Positions 30,162 through 39,826 are shown, counted from the first letter of the stretch. The stretch: DNA of 64,000 nucleotides from Glutamicibacter sp. JC586 (GCF_009805585.1 NZ_VHIN01000009.1:62001-126000), one strand, 5' to 3'. Numbers and translations are program-made. Notes: generated by a model from the sequence alone, not told the origin.

Positions 30162-31624
30162 GCCTGATCGCCGTCACCGGAGCCACCGGATACATTGGCG
30201 GGCGGCTGGTCCCCCGGCTGTTGCGCAACGGGCATCAGGTGCGGGTCTTCACCCGGGACGCACAGCGCCTTCGCGACATTCCGTGGCACGACGAGGTTGA
30301 GATCATCGAAGGCGATCTGGAAGACGCCGAGGCGGTCAACCGCCTGTGCCGCGGCGTCGCGCTGGTCTACTACCTGGTTCATTCCATGTCCGGCACGAGC
30401 AATTTTGCCGAGCAGGAAAAGAACTGCGCCGCCATCATGGCCCGGGCCGCGAAGCACCAGGGTGTGGAGCAGGTGGTGTACCTCTCGGGCCTGCACCCGC
30501 AAGGGCAGCTGAGCGAGCATCTGGCATCGCGCGTGGCCGTGGGTAAGATCCTGGCCTCGTCGGTGGACACCCTGGTGCTCCAAGCAGGACTGGTGATCGG
30601 GTCGGGATCCGCCAGCTTCGAGATGATCCGGCATCTGAGCGACGTGCTGCCGGTGATGCCGGCTCCGCGCTGGGTCACCAATCAGGTCCAGCCCATCGCC
30701 GTGCGCGACGCGCTGCACTACCTGGTCCGCGCCGCGCAGCTTAAGGGGCCGGTGCAGGGCGTCTACGATATCGGCGGCCCGAAGGCCTACAGCTATGCGC
30801 AACTGATGAAGATCTACGCCCGTTGCGCAGGCCTGCGCGAACCCTCGGTGTGGGCCCTGCCCCTGCTGACTCCGCGGCTGGCCTCGCACTGGGTGAACCT
30901 AGTCACCCCGCTGCCGCGCACCCTGGCCTCGGCTCTGGTGCAATCCCTGCAGCACGACTGCGTCATGGGCTCCCGCGAGATCGACACGCTGATTCCCCCG
31001 CCGGCGGAAGGCTTGTGCGACTACCCCAGGGCGGTGGAGCTGGCGCTGGAGAAAATCGAGGCGGACGCGGTGGAGACCACGTGGGCCACGGCCCATCCGC
31101 TGTCGGCACCAGCCGAGCCCTTGCCCTCCGACCCGCAATGGGCCGGGCGCAAGAGCTACAGCGACGTCCGCCGGGCCACCACGACGGCCAGCGCACCAGA
31201 GTTGTTCCAGGTGGTACAGCGACTCGGCGGGGACTCGCCGTATTTCGCCTTTCCCACGCTGTGGAAGTTGCGCGGGCTGCTGGACAAGCTCGCCGGAGGC
31301 GTGGGCTCTGGCCGCACGCGGCGCTCCAAGAGCACCTTGGCCCTGGGCGATGTGCTGGACTGGTGGCGCGTGGAAGCCCTCCAGCAGGACCGGTTGTTGC
31401 GATTGCGGGCTGAAATGCGCGTCCCTGGCCAGGCGTGGCTGGAGTATCGGCTGAGCCCCCAAGAGAACGGGGAGACCGAGCTGGTCCAACGCGCCGTGTA
31501 TTTCCCACGCGGCCTGTGGGGACGATGCTACTGGTGGGCCGTGTATCCCTTCCACGGGATCATCTTCCCGGCCACCATCAAGAATATCGTGACGGCCGCC
31601 GAACACGATAACCAGCAGGTGTAG
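30158..31624 (+). CDS. NAD(P)-binding SDR-like protein with C-terminal DUF2867
   Basis: The 488-residue protein begins with a Rossmann motif VTGATGYIGGRLVPRLL (about 5-21), an atypical/extended SDR NmrA-like fold, to about residue 290. The rest matches DUF2867, with SPYFAFPTLWKLRGLLD, a WWRVE segment and YPFHGIIFP. The reaction is unknown. The ATG overlaps the tspO stop and has GGAGG upstream. The tspO-SDR/DUF2867 pair next to crt genes suggests a role in pigment or membrane redox metabolism, which is inference. Confidence 0.85.
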   Translation: MSLIAVTGATGYIGGRLVPRLLRNGHQVRVFTRDAQRLRDIPWHDEVEIIEGDLEDAEAVNRLCRGVALVYYLVHSMSGTSNFAEQEKNCAAIMARAAKHQGVEQVVYLSGLHPQGQLSEHLASRVAVGKILASSVDTLVLQAGLVIGSGSASFEMIRHLSDVLPVMPAPRWVTNQVQPIAVRDALHYLVRAAQLKGPVQGVYDIGGPKAYSYAQLMKIYARCAGLREPSVWALPLLTPRLASHWVNLVTPLPRTLASALVQSLQHDCVMGSREIDTLIPPPAEGLCDYPRAVELALEKIEADAVETTWATAHPLSAPAEPLPSDPQWAGRKSYSDVRRATTTASAPELFQVVQRLGGDSPYFAFPTLWKLRGLLDKLAGGVGSGRTRRSKSTLALGDVLDWWRVEALQQDRLLRLRAEMRVPGQAWLEYRLSPQENGETELVQRAVYFPRGLWGRCYWWAVYPFHGIIFPATIKNIVTAAEHDNQQV

Positions 31625-31636
31625 CCCATAGGCCCG

Positions 31637-32194
31637 CTACTGCCCCTGCTCCGCGGCCTGCTCCAGGCTCCCCTCCAGCGCATCAGAGGTCACCGAGAGA
31701 AAGCGGATCACGATCTCGCGCTCCTCGGCAGTCATGGAGCGGGCGACTTGGAATCGTTGCGCATGGTGCCGTCCCATTTGCTCGCGCGCGGCCAAGTGCG
31801 TCTGCTCGGTGACTTCGATGCACTGCGAACGCCGGTCGGTGGGATGCTGGCTTCGCCTGACATGGCCGTTGGCTTCAAGCCGGTCCACCATCTTGGTCAC
31901 CGAGGCACTGGATATCCCCAGGTACTCGCGCAGGTCCGACGGGGTCAGCACCTTGCCCGTGTTCTTTGCGGCAATCATCTGCCGCAACGCCCGCATATCC
32001 GTCTCATTGAGTTTCATGAAACGTTGCGAACTGCGCATGATCTTGCGCTCGATTTGCCTCATGCGCCCCATTTCAGCCATAATCCGTTCGATCTGCTCGA
32101 GATCCGAGGCGCTGATGTTCCCGCGATCAATCAGGATCTGCTGCGGGTCAGATGCCGCCAGCCCGTAGGTGGTAGGCAAACGCTCTTCGGCCAT
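31637..32194 (-). CDS. MarR-family transcriptional regulator
   Basis: A 185-residue winged-helix protein with an N-terminal extension of about 45 residues. The HTH is at about 85-115 (PSDLREYLGISSASVTKMVDRLEANGHVRR) with the wing PTDRRSQCIEV. AAGGGAG precedes the ATG. It is convergent with the DUF2867 gene (13-bp gap) and has no co-directional partner, so targets are unknown. It could act on the nearby tspO unit but nothing in the sequence shows it. Confidence 0.88.
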   Translation of the reverse strand: MAEERLPTTYGLAASDPQQILIDRGNISASDLEQIERIMAEMGRMRQIERKIMRSSQRFMKLNETDMRALRQMIAAKNTGKVLTPSDLREYLGISSASVTKMVDRLEANGHVRRSQHPTDRRSQCIEVTEQTHLAAREQMGRHHAQRFQVARSMTAEEREIVIRFLSVTSDALEGSLEQAAEQGQ

Positions 32195-32290
32195 GACGGT
32201 TCTCCCTTGCCGCGACGTGGGGCAGCGGTCACCGCCACTGACTAACTGTGTATTTCGATACTACGCCCACGGGCAAGCCGCGAGGCATGC

Positions 32291-32329
32291 AAAAACCCTG
32301 CGATCCAGCAACTGGGACCGCAGGGTTTT
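32291..32329 (-). terminator. Terminator downstream of tRNA-Leu
   Basis: Eleven-base perfect arms (AAAACCCTGCG and complement) are followed on the minus strand by T-residues. Confidence 0.88.
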
Positions 32330-32332
32330 CTC

Positions 32333-32417
<85 letters not shown>

Positions 32418-32508
32418 TAGCGCTACACCAAGAACCGGAATCCTTGAAGGCGACCTCAATCAGTGTAGCGGAGTTTTTCACCGATGCGAAATCGGCGAGT
32501 CATCGCGA

Positions 32509-33000
32509 CTACTTTGGGTCAATCCCCAAGTCACGACGTAGCTTTGCAACGTGACCTGTAGCACGAACATTGTACTGAGCAAGCTCCACGTTGCCCTGCT
32601 CGTCCACGACGATGGTTGAGCGAATTAGCCCCTCGTAGGTGCGGCCATAATTCTTCTTCTCGCCCCACGCAGCGTAGGCCTCAGCTACGGCATGATCCTC
32701 GTCCGAAAGCAACGGGAAGTTGAGCTCCTCGGTGGTGGCGAACTTCTCTAGCTTAGACACCTTGTCGGGCGAAATACCCAGTACCTGATACCCCAGGGAC
32801 TTGAGCGACTCCAGCGAATCGCGGAAGTCACAGGCCTGCTTGGTGCAGCCTGGTGTTGATGCCGCTGGGTAGAAATAAACGATGGCCTTCTGTCCTCGGT
32901 AATCCGCGAGGCTAACTTCTTTGCCCGCTGCATCCAGCAACGTGAAGTCAGGTGCTTTATCGCCTACAGACAGTCGTGCAGTAGTTTCGGAAGTGCTCAT
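32509..33000 (-). CDS. bcp: Thioredoxin-dependent peroxiredoxin (Bcp/PrxQ)
   Basis: Reduces peroxides with a peroxidatic Cys. The ATG at 33000 behind GAGAGG gives 163 residues. PAASTPGCTKQACDFRD (about 42-58) contains the peroxidatic Cys in TPGCT and a second Cys five residues on, the two-Cys atypical Bcp arrangement. The rest is the AhpC/TSA thioredoxin fold. It is a single gene between tRNA genes. Confidence 0.94.
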   Translation of the reverse strand: MSTSETTARLSVGDKAPDFTLLDAAGKEVSLADYRGQKAIVYFYPAASTPGCTKQACDFRDSLESLKSLGYQVLGISPDKVSKLEKFATTEELNFPLLSDEDHAVAEAYAAWGEKKNYGRTYEGLIRSTIVVDEQGNVELAQYNVRATGHVAKLRRDLGIDPK

Positions 33001-33027
33001 CAGTGGACCTCTCCTCTTCGCGGTATA

Positions 33028-33059
33028 CAAAAAATCCGACCTGATAAATCAGATCGGAT
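33028..33059 (-). terminator. Terminator downstream of the first tRNA-Lys
   Basis: A 12-bp stem with one mismatch (ATCCGACCTGAT and near-complement) is followed on the minus strand by six T. It sits just left of the tRNA. Confidence 0.85.
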
Positions 33060-33065
33060 CTACTG

Positions 33066-33138
33066 TGCGCCCCTCGGGACTTGAACCCGAAACCTAATGA
33101 TTAAGAGTCATTTGCTCTGCCAATTGAGCTAGAGGCGC
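33066..33138 (-). tRNA. tRNA-Lys(CTT), copy 1
   Basis: A 73-nt cloverleaf on the minus strand, anticodon stem AATGA/TCATT with loop CTCTTAA, anticodon CTT. The 3' CCA is not encoded. The sequence is identical to the second copy at 33840-33912. Confidence 0.95.
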
Positions 33139-33804
33139 ATATCGCTCTGACTAGTCTTTTTCAAGAAGTTGTCTTTGCAACGTAGATAATCATAAGCAGT
33201 AATAGGCTAAAAACAAAAATCGGCCAATCTGCCATGAAGAATCGAAAACGTCTAGTCAGCTATCGTTTCACGGTGAATCATCAACTTTGAGGGTAATCGA
33301 CGCCACAACTTTTTGAATTGGTTTCACTCCACAAACCAATTCTAGGTCTCATCACCGACGCAACTAGACCGGCACGTACCCACTAAGAATCGTGAGTCAC
33401 TTCCAAAGACTGCCGGATTCAGCAAGCCCAGCTAGATATGTGCAACCGGGCCAACGGTGGACACGTGACTATTTCTTATCAGCGGCATCCAGATATCGTT
33501 ACCTGCCAGGCCATGCGACAGGGGAACCCAATTTAGCGATCCACCAAGGAATGCGTAAACGCTCCCACTGTTAATCGTAAGTTGAACGGTTGACCAGGCA
33601 TCCCTCGGATACTTTGCCTCTGCCCGAATAAATCCACCCCAAATACTCAACCACACACCGTGTGAGATCAGATGGGTGACGATGCGGACAACCGCAATGT
33701 TCGGTACTCAGGTGGCAACACTGTGGTCCGCAGAACCTAGCTGAGGCGCTAGGACATCCGCAGGCACCGGTAACAACGTCCGTACACAAAGTCGTGATCA
33801 AAAC
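33139..33804. other. Gene-free spacer between two identical tRNA-Lys genes
   Basis: About 670 bp with no supported gene. Short open frames of 60-76 codons exist on the minus strand (for example 33432-33656) but have no ribosome-binding site or family resemblance. No integrase, transposase or inverted terminal repeats are visible. Confidence 0.5.
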
Positions 33805-33834
33805 AAAAAGGCCAGACCTAAGTCTGACCTTTTT
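33805..33834 (-). terminator. Terminator downstream of the second tRNA-Lys
   Basis: A short stem formed by AAAAAGG and CAGAC with their complements around a four-base loop, with T-run on the minus strand directly after the tRNA. Confidence 0.85.
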
Positions 33835-33836
33835 AG

Positions 33837-33912
33837 TGGTGCGCCCCTCGGGACTTGAACCCGAAACCTAATGATTAAGAGTCATTTGCTCTGCCAATTG
33901 AGCTAGAGGCGC
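33837..33912 (-). tRNA. tRNA-Lys(CTT), copy 2 with encoded CCA
   Basis: The 73-nt body is identical to copy 1 at 33066-33138 (anticodon CTT). This copy also encodes the 3' CCA (33837-33839). Identity stops at the tRNA borders on both sides. Confidence 0.95.
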
Positions 33913-34085
33913 CCGCTGCGATGTTCTAGAAGCTTTTTGAGCTCCGCGCTTTCGCAACGAGATAAAACTTTACCAGCTTTATCCCCCAGCGCAAATTCGA
34001 TAGCCCGCATCGTGCGGTGACCTTCATTACAGGATATGACTAGGGGTTACTTCCATTGCTTCCATGAGGTTTGTACAGTGAATCC

Positions 34086-35018
34086 ATGAGTGAACAACGA
34101 ACAATTTCTTTGCCCTCCCAAGATTTGATTCAGGCCGTGGGCCCGTTCCCGAAAAACCTCAAACCGGTGCTGTGGGATCTGGTCAATGCTCCTGAGGTCG
34201 AACTGGACGAGATCGAGATTGCCGTCATGCCCTACATGGCCAACCCTGGGACACTGAAGAATGTGCGTTCTGCACCCAACCTGCGCATCGTGCAGACTCA
34301 AACCACCGGTTTTGACGGCATGGTGCAACTCATTGGTGACCGCGCCAATATCAATACGGCCGCAGGAGTCCACGCGGCCGCGACTGCTGAAATGGCCATC
34401 GGGCTGGCCATTGCTTCACTACGCGGATTCCCTCAGGCAGTTCGAGATCAGCAAGATGGGCGCTGGAACCCGATGCTATGGCCAGGGCTAGCTGACCGAA
34501 CAGTGGGCCTTGTTGGTGTGGGAGGAATCGGCGAAGAGATTCGCAAGCGCTTAGAACCCTTTGAAGTCAACCTGTTGCGCTTCGGAACTACTGCACGCAA
34601 AGACGAACACGGAGAGATCTTCTCCACCAAAGACTTGGCCGAACGTGCCGGCGAAATCGAAGTTTTGATCCTGATCGTTCCACTGACAGATTCCACTATG
34701 CACCTTGTTGATGCTGAACTGTTGGCCCGGTTGCCCGATGGGGCAACGGTGGTTAATGTGGCTCGTGGCCCCGTAGTGGATACGCAGGCTTTGATGGCAG
34801 AGGTTACTTCTGGACGTTTGAATGTTGCCTCAGATGTTTTTGACCCGGAGCCGCTACCGACGGATCATCCATTGTGGCAGCACCCCAATGCGTTGATCAT
34901 TCCGCACAACGGTGGAAACACCGCTGCCTTCTTCCCACGCATGGTCAAGTTGCTCAAGTCCCAAATTGCCGCTTGGTCAGCTGGCGAACCCGGCGAGAAT
35001 CTTGTGCACCGTAGCTAA
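34086..35018 (+). CDS. 2-hydroxyacid dehydrogenase
   Basis: An NAD(P)-dependent dehydrogenase of the D-isomer-specific 2-hydroxyacid family, 310 residues. It has the Rossmann motif GVGGIGEEI, the NVARGPVVD catalytic Arg block, the DVFDPEPLP Glu block and a His in IPHNGGN. The substrate is unknown. The ATG at 34086 lacks a strong Shine-Dalgarno site and may be leaderless; a TTG at 34071 is in frame. It stands alone after the tRNA-Lys gene. Confidence 0.9.
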   Translation: MSEQRTISLPSQDLIQAVGPFPKNLKPVLWDLVNAPEVELDEIEIAVMPYMANPGTLKNVRSAPNLRIVQTQTTGFDGMVQLIGDRANINTAAGVHAAATAEMAIGLAIASLRGFPQAVRDQQDGRWNPMLWPGLADRTVGLVGVGGIGEEIRKRLEPFEVNLLRFGTTARKDEHGEIFSTKDLAERAGEIEVLILIVPLTDSTMHLVDAELLARLPDGATVVNVARGPVVDTQALMAEVTSGRLNVASDVFDPEPLPTDHPLWQHPNALIIPHNGGNTAAFFPRMVKLLKSQIAAWSAGEPGENLVHRS

Positions 35019-35166
35019 CAATTCGACGACAGTTGGCAGCCTCGGGAGTTTTGGCTCCGAAGCAGCAGCGATGGTGCGCTATCTTTGATAAATACCGTTA
35101 GTCCACCATCGTTATTGTTGTCTGCGGTATAGAACGTTGCTTGCTAAAGGAAGATGAGCCATTCCA

Positions 35167-37011
35167 GTGCACGAATTGCCACTAAGTTCCGTATCTCGAC
35201 GCGCACTGCTGACCGGTACTTTAGCGACAACCGCGCTGGCTCTAGCAGCCTGCACTGGAAAATCTGAGACATCGGCCCAAACTTCGACCGGCGCTGCCGC
35301 CTCAAGCACACCAACTCCGCGTACCTTACGCTTGTCGGCTTCGGCTCCCCCAATCAAGATGGACCCAGCCATTGTTGCCGACAATGAGTCTTTCCGCGTC
35401 ACCCGACAGGTATACGAGACCCTTGTTGATATTGACCCTGATACCGGCGGAGCAGTCCCCGGTTTGGCGCAATCATGGAATGAAAGTTCCGATGGCCTCA
35501 CCTACGTCTTCACCTTGCGTGAAGGTGTGCTGTTCCACGACGGTACCGAGCTGGTTGCTTCATCGGTGATCGCAAACTTTGAACGCTGGGAAGCGCTCTC
35601 GACATCTCAGAGCGCCAGTTCCACCCAGGGGTTTTTCGACGTTTTCCATTACGACACCGACATCCCGACGCTGCCCAAGGCCGAAGACCTCGAACCAGAA
35701 CCCAAGGATAAGGAAACGGCTAGCGCGGAAGAACTAGCCACCGCGCAAGAACGTGTTCAGCTGCTGGCAGAGACGCAAAAGCAATTCACCACAGATCTGT
35801 TTGCGGGCAAGTCCAAGGGCGGAACGGCTAGTTACTTCCGTTCGGTAGAAGCCACCGGAAAATATGAAGTGACCTTACGTCTGCGGCGCCGACTGCCGGA
35901 ACTAATAGATGCCTTCACCCTTCCGGGCATGGCCATTGCGGCGCCCAGCGCGCTGACCGGCGGGTCTAAAGAGAATCCAGCCGAGTCCTTGTCGACCCAG
36001 CCTATGGGCACCGGCCCATACAAGTTTGTCTCTCTAGAAAAGGGCGTTGTCCGCCTGGAGATTTTCGAAAAGTACTGGGATCAGCAGCGACTCACCGGCA
36101 ATAAGCACCATCCAGAAGTTGTTCTGATTTCTTCGATACCTTCCCCTTACAACCGTGAAGGTGCCTTGCTGGCAGAAGAAATCGACGGATTCGATATGGT
36201 CTCGGTAGACACCATGCGCACCTTGGTACGTAACGCCAAGGTGGTCGTTCAGCGCGATCCGTTCTCCGTGTTGTATCTAGGCATGGATCAGCGTAATAAG
36301 TGGCTGGCTAAGCCCGAGTTCCGTCAGGCCATCGCACACGCCACCAACCGCACTTCGCTGGCCGACAAGCTCTTTATCCAAGGATCCAAATATGCGGCAA
36401 CGATCTTGCCGCCGGCGTTGAGTGTTCCCAACCCCGAGGATACGCCAAATCATGATCAGTCCAAGGCCAAGGCGCTACTGGATCAGATCAACTACAAAGG
36501 TGAGGAAATTGAGTTCGCCTACCCACTGCGGGTATCGCGTAACTACCTGCCACTTCCGGAACGTACTTTTGCGCAGATCGCTGAAGATCTCGCCCAAGTT
36601 GGTATCCGCATCAAGCCTCGACCCATCGCGTGGACCGACGGCTATGTGAAAACGGTGCAGTCCAGTAAGTTCAATGGACTTCACCTGCTCGGGTTCTCCG
36701 GCGCCTATCGTTCGGCGGATGACTTCCTTACCGGCATCTTGGCCAATAAAGCTAATGAGTTCGGCTACACCTCGGCGTTACTTGACTCACAGATCATGCT
36801 GGCTCGTTCCATCCCATCGGGTGAAGAACGCACCGCTGCCTACGCCACGATCATGAAGATGCTGAACGAAGATTTGCCACTGTTGCCACTGGTTTTCCCG
36901 ATCTCGGCCTTGGCATTCAACGGAAATGTCACCTTCTATCCTCCATCGCCGATGCTCAACGAGTGCTACGCCGATGTCCAGATGTCCAATTCGCCAGCCC
37001 TGGGTAGTTAA
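35167..37011 (+). CDS. ABC transporter solute-binding lipoprotein, family 5 (peptide/nickel type)
   Basis: A 614-residue extracellular binding protein (SBP_bac_5). The N-terminus has an Arg-Arg motif and lipobox LALAACTG (Cys about 29), so it is lipid-anchored. The domain starts RTLRLSASAPPIKMDP and contains the characteristic QVYETLVDIDP and LAQSWNESSDGLTYVFTLREGV. A charged insertion (about 178-222, rich in Glu and Lys) is unusual for the family. GTG at 35167 is the first in-frame start after a stop; AAGGAAG lies about 13 bases upstream. No permease or ATPase genes adjoin it, so its transporter is elsewhere. Confidence 0.9.
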   Translation: MHELPLSSVSRRALLTGTLATTALALAACTGKSETSAQTSTGAAASSTPTPRTLRLSASAPPIKMDPAIVADNESFRVTRQVYETLVDIDPDTGGAVPGLAQSWNESSDGLTYVFTLREGVLFHDGTELVASSVIANFERWEALSTSQSASSTQGFFDVFHYDTDIPTLPKAEDLEPEPKDKETASAEELATAQERVQLLAETQKQFTTDLFAGKSKGGTASYFRSVEATGKYEVTLRLRRRLPELIDAFTLPGMAIAAPSALTGGSKENPAESLSTQPMGTGPYKFVSLEKGVVRLEIFEKYWDQQRLTGNKHHPEVVLISSIPSPYNREGALLAEEIDGFDMVSVDTMRTLVRNAKVVVQRDPFSVLYLGMDQRNKWLAKPEFRQAIAHATNRTSLADKLFIQGSKYAATILPPALSVPNPEDTPNHDQSKAKALLDQINYKGEEIEFAYPLRVSRNYLPLPERTFAQIAEDLAQVGIRIKPRPIAWTDGYVKTVQSSKFNGLHLLGFSGAYRSADDFLTGILANKANEFGYTSALLDSQIMLARSIPSGEERTAAYATIMKMLNEDLPLLPLVFPISALAFNGNVTFYPPSPMLNECYADVQMSNSPALGS

Positions 37012-37017
37012 TAATCA

Positions 37018-37030
37018 TTAACCCAGTTAA
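37018..37030. promoter_or_regulatory. Short palindrome upstream of mqo
   Basis: A perfect 5+3+5 inverted repeat TTAACCCAGTTAA sits in the 90-bp gap before mqo. It could be an operator; nothing else in the sequence identifies a regulator. Confidence 0.3.
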
Positions 37031-37101
37031 GGATTTCTAACCCAAGGGTAGATAGGTCTACTCTGGGATAGAGCAAAGTATCACTGTCGATGGAGATCCT
37101 C

Positions 37102-38580
37102 GTGCCTTCTGAAACGTCAACCGAATCTTTTGACGTAGTACTAATCGGTGCCGGCATTATGAGTGCCACCCTTGGCACCATGATCAACCAGCTGGAACCA
37201 ACCTGGTCTATTGGTCTATTTGAAAACCTGGACAAGGCGGGGCTGGAGTCTTCCTCCCCTTGGAACAACGCTGGTACCGGCCACTCGGCCCTGTGCGAGT
37301 TGAACTACACGGCAGCTGCTGCTGATGGTTCGGTTGACCCGACCAAGGCAATTGGCATCAACGAGCAGTTCCAGCTTTCCCGCCAGTTCTTCTCCTGGGC
37401 AGTGGACAACAAGCGCGTTGCTGACAACAGCTTCATCAACCCACTTCCTCATATGTCGTTTGTTATCGGCGAGGACCACTCAAAGTACCTGCAGACTCGC
37501 TATGAGGCATTGAAGCCCAACGCGCTGTTCGAGGAACTGGAAATCACCAACGAACTAGACACCATCAATGAGTGGACTCCACTGGTTGCTGCCGGTCGGG
37601 ATGCCTCACAGAAGGTTGCCGCTTCGCGCGTCACCTCTGGTACCGACGTTGATTTCGGTCGCCTCACCGCGGATCTGACCAACTCACTGAGCGCTGCTGG
37701 CGCTTCGGTGAACTACGGTCACAAGGTTCAGAACCTCAAGCGCTCCGGTGCTGGCTGGGAACTGACCATCAAGGACAAGGCGTCTGGCGCGGTGAAGAAC
37801 GTCAAGGCAAAGTTCGTCTTTGTTGGCGCAGGCGGCGGCGCACTGCCACTGCTTCAGAAGTCGGGCATTGATGAGATCAAGGGCTTCGGTGGCTTCCCAG
37901 TTTCCGGTCAGTTCTTGCGTTGCACCGACGAGAGCATCGTGAACCAGCACAACGCTAAGGTTTACGGCCAGGCTTCGGTGGGCGCTCCTCCGATGTCGGT
38001 TCCTCACTTGGACACCCGTTTTGTTGATGGCAAGCGTTCGCTGATGTTCGGCCCCTACGCTGGCTTCTCGATGAACTTCCTGAAGTCCACCGGTCAGTTG
38101 GATCTTCCACTGTCCCTGCGTCCACACAACCTCATTCCAATGCTGGCAGTTGGCAAGGACAACTTGGACCTGACCACTTACCTGATCAAGGAAGTTCTCA
38201 AGTCCCGCTCCAAGAAGGACGAGGCACTCACCGAGTACTTCCCAGGCGCCGATGGTTCCAAGTGGGAACTGATCACCGCTGGTCAGCGCGTTCAGGTCAT
38301 CAAGAAGGATGCCAAGAAGGGTGGTGTACTTCAGTTCGGAACCGAGGTCATCACTTCCTCGGACGGCTCCATCTCCGGTCTGCTCGGCGCTTCGCCAGGC
38401 GCTTCGACCGCCACGCCAATTATGGTTGGCCTGCTCTCACGCTGCTTCCCTAAGCAGTTCGCAGGCTGGGAGTCGAAGCTGAAGGACATGATTCCTTCCT
38501 ACGGTCAGAAGCTGAACGAAAACCCAGCACTCTACGCTGAGGTTAAGGCCGCTACCGATAAGACTCTGGGACTGGCCTAG
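37102..38580 (+). CDS. mqo: Malate:quinone oxidoreductase
   Basis: A FAD-dependent, membrane-associated TCA-cycle enzyme oxidising malate and reducing quinone. The GTG at 37102 follows GGAG at good spacing and gives 492 residues; an ATG 12 bases upstream has no such site. [15 protein letters not shown] is the FAD Rossmann motif. The [16 protein letters not shown] block and the C-terminal [15 protein letters not shown] are diagnostic of Mqo. It is monocistronic, with its own terminator. Confidence 0.95.
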   Translation: MPSETSTESFDVVLIGAGIMSATLGTMINQLEPTWSIGLFENLDKAGLESSSPWNNAGTGHSALCELNYTAAAADGSVDPTKAIGINEQFQLSRQFFSWAVDNKRVADNSFINPLPHMSFVIGEDHSKYLQTRYEALKPNALFEELEITNELDTINEWTPLVAAGRDASQKVAASRVTSGTDVDFGRLTADLTNSLSAAGASVNYGHKVQNLKRSGAGWELTIKDKASGAVKNVKAKFVFVGAGGGALPLLQKSGIDEIKGFGGFPVSGQFLRCTDESIVNQHNAKVYGQASVGAPPMSVPHLDTRFVDGKRSLMFGPYAGFSMNFLKSTGQLDLPLSLRPHNLIPMLAVGKDNLDLTTYLIKEVLKSRSKKDEALTEYFPGADGSKWELITAGQRVQVIKKDAKKGGVLQFGTEVITSSDGSISGLLGASPGASTATPIMVGLLSRCFPKQFAGWESKLKDMIPSYGQKLNENPALYAEVKAATDKTLGLA

Positions 38581-38593
38581 TCCCAAGAAGTTC

Positions 38594-38627
38594 AAAGACC
38601 CGTCCACTATTTAGTGGACGGGTCTTT
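38594..38627 (+). terminator. Terminator of mqo
   Basis: A perfect 16-bp stem (AAAGACCCGTCCACTA and complement) with a two-base loop and trailing T, 14 bases after the stop. Confidence 0.9.
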
Positions 38628-38794
38628 GGCGTATGTTGACGAAGTCCAGTTCATCAGCCGATCAATCTTGTGCGCCACGACTCATTAGAGGACGTATGTT
38701 CTTTCCAGTTCGAGGGCATTAACTGTATTCTCGAAAATGTTGTCTATCTCATACTCATTGTTCTGAGTTCCCCGCGCCATGCTGAAAGGCACCG

Positions 38795-39826
38795 ATGACC
38801 TACACCGCAGCGGAAAACCGCTATGAATCCATGCCCTACCGCCGCGTTGGACGTAGCGGCCTAAAACTTCCTGTCATTTCCCTTGGGCTGTGGCATAACT
38901 TTGGCGATGACAAGCGCTTCGATGAGCAACGCGATATTTTGCGCCGTGCCTTCGACCTTGGCGTGACCCACTTTGACCTAGCCAATAACTACGGCCCACC
39001 GGATGGCACCGCCGAGACCAACTTCGGCCGCCATTTGGCACAAGACTTCAAGCAGTACCGCGATGAACTGGTGATCTCTTCCAAAGCTGGGCACCGCATG
39101 TGGCCTGGCCCATATGGCGATGGAGGTTCACGAAAGTATTTGCTTTCCAGCCTTGATGCCTCGCTGGAGCGCATGGGCTTGGATTACGTAGATGTCTTCT
39201 ACAGCCACCGCCCAGATCCAGAAACCCCGATGGAAGAAACCATGGGTGCATTGGATCAGGCGGTGCGTTCAGGTAAGGCGCTCTACGCCGGCATTTCTTC
39301 GTACTCGCCAGAACAAACTATTCAGGCTGCCGCGATTCTCAAAGAGCTGGGCACTCCCCTACTGATTCACCAGCCAAGCTATTCTATGTTCAACCGCTGG
39401 ACTGAAGCAGGCCAACCTAATCTCTTCCAAGCTTTGGAGCACGTTGGTGCTGGTTCCATTGCTTTCTCACCGTTGTCGCAGGGACTGCTGACCAATCGTT
39501 ACTTGAACGGGATCCCAGAGAACTCGCGGGCAACCAAGGGACGCTTCCTCTCGGAATCCAACATCACCGACGATATCTTGAACCGTATCCGCGGACTGAA
39601 TGATATTGCAGCTACCCGCGGGCAGACTCTGGCTCAGATGGCCATTGCCTGGCTACTGCGCGATCAGCCACTAGGAACCCCGGTGACCTCAGCACTGGTT
39701 GGCGCTTCTAGCGTCAAGCAGCTGGAAGACTCGTTGGCTGCGGTGAATAACCTTGCTTTCTCAACCGAAGAACTCTCGGAGATCGACAAGTTTGCGGCCG
39801 AATCAGGTGGCGACGTTCGGGCCTAG
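38795..39826 (+). CDS. Aldo/keto reductase (YghZ/L-glyceraldehyde 3-phosphate reductase-like)
   Basis: A 343-residue NADPH-dependent TIM-barrel reductase. It shows VGRSGLKLPVISLGLWHNFG, the catalytic Asp/Tyr block THFDLANNYGPP, the catalytic Lys in ISSKAGHRMWPGPYG, the YVDVFYSHRPD strand, and a C-terminal cofactor region GASSVKQLED. The long YGPPDGTAETNFG loop is that of the YghZ/Kv-beta-like subfamily. The physiological aldehyde is unknown. It is monocistronic with a terminator. Confidence 0.92.
   Translation: MTYTAAENRYESMPYRRVGRSGLKLPVISLGLWHNFGDDKRFDEQRDILRRAFDLGVTHFDLANNYGPPDGTAETNFGRHLAQDFKQYRDELVISSKAGHRMWPGPYGDGGSRKYLLSSLDASLERMGLDYVDVFYSHRPDPETPMEETMGALDQAVRSGKALYAGISSYSPEQTIQAAAILKELGTPLLIHQPSYSMFNRWTEAGQPNLFQALEHVGAGSIAFSPLSQGLLTNRYLNGIPENSRATKGRFLSESNITDDILNRIRGLNDIAATRGQTLAQMAIAWLLRDQPLGTPVTSALVGASSVKQLEDSLAAVNNLAFSTEELSEIDKFAAESGGDVRA

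Noticed and set aside
33432-33656. 74-codon minus-strand frame between the tRNA-Lys genes as a possible element remnant
   Set aside because: No start signal, no resemblance to integrases or known small proteins; kept only as part of the spacer description.
33139-33836. Integrated mobile element at tRNA-Lys
   Set aside because: No integrase, excisionase, transposase or terminal repeats; the duplication alone is not enough.
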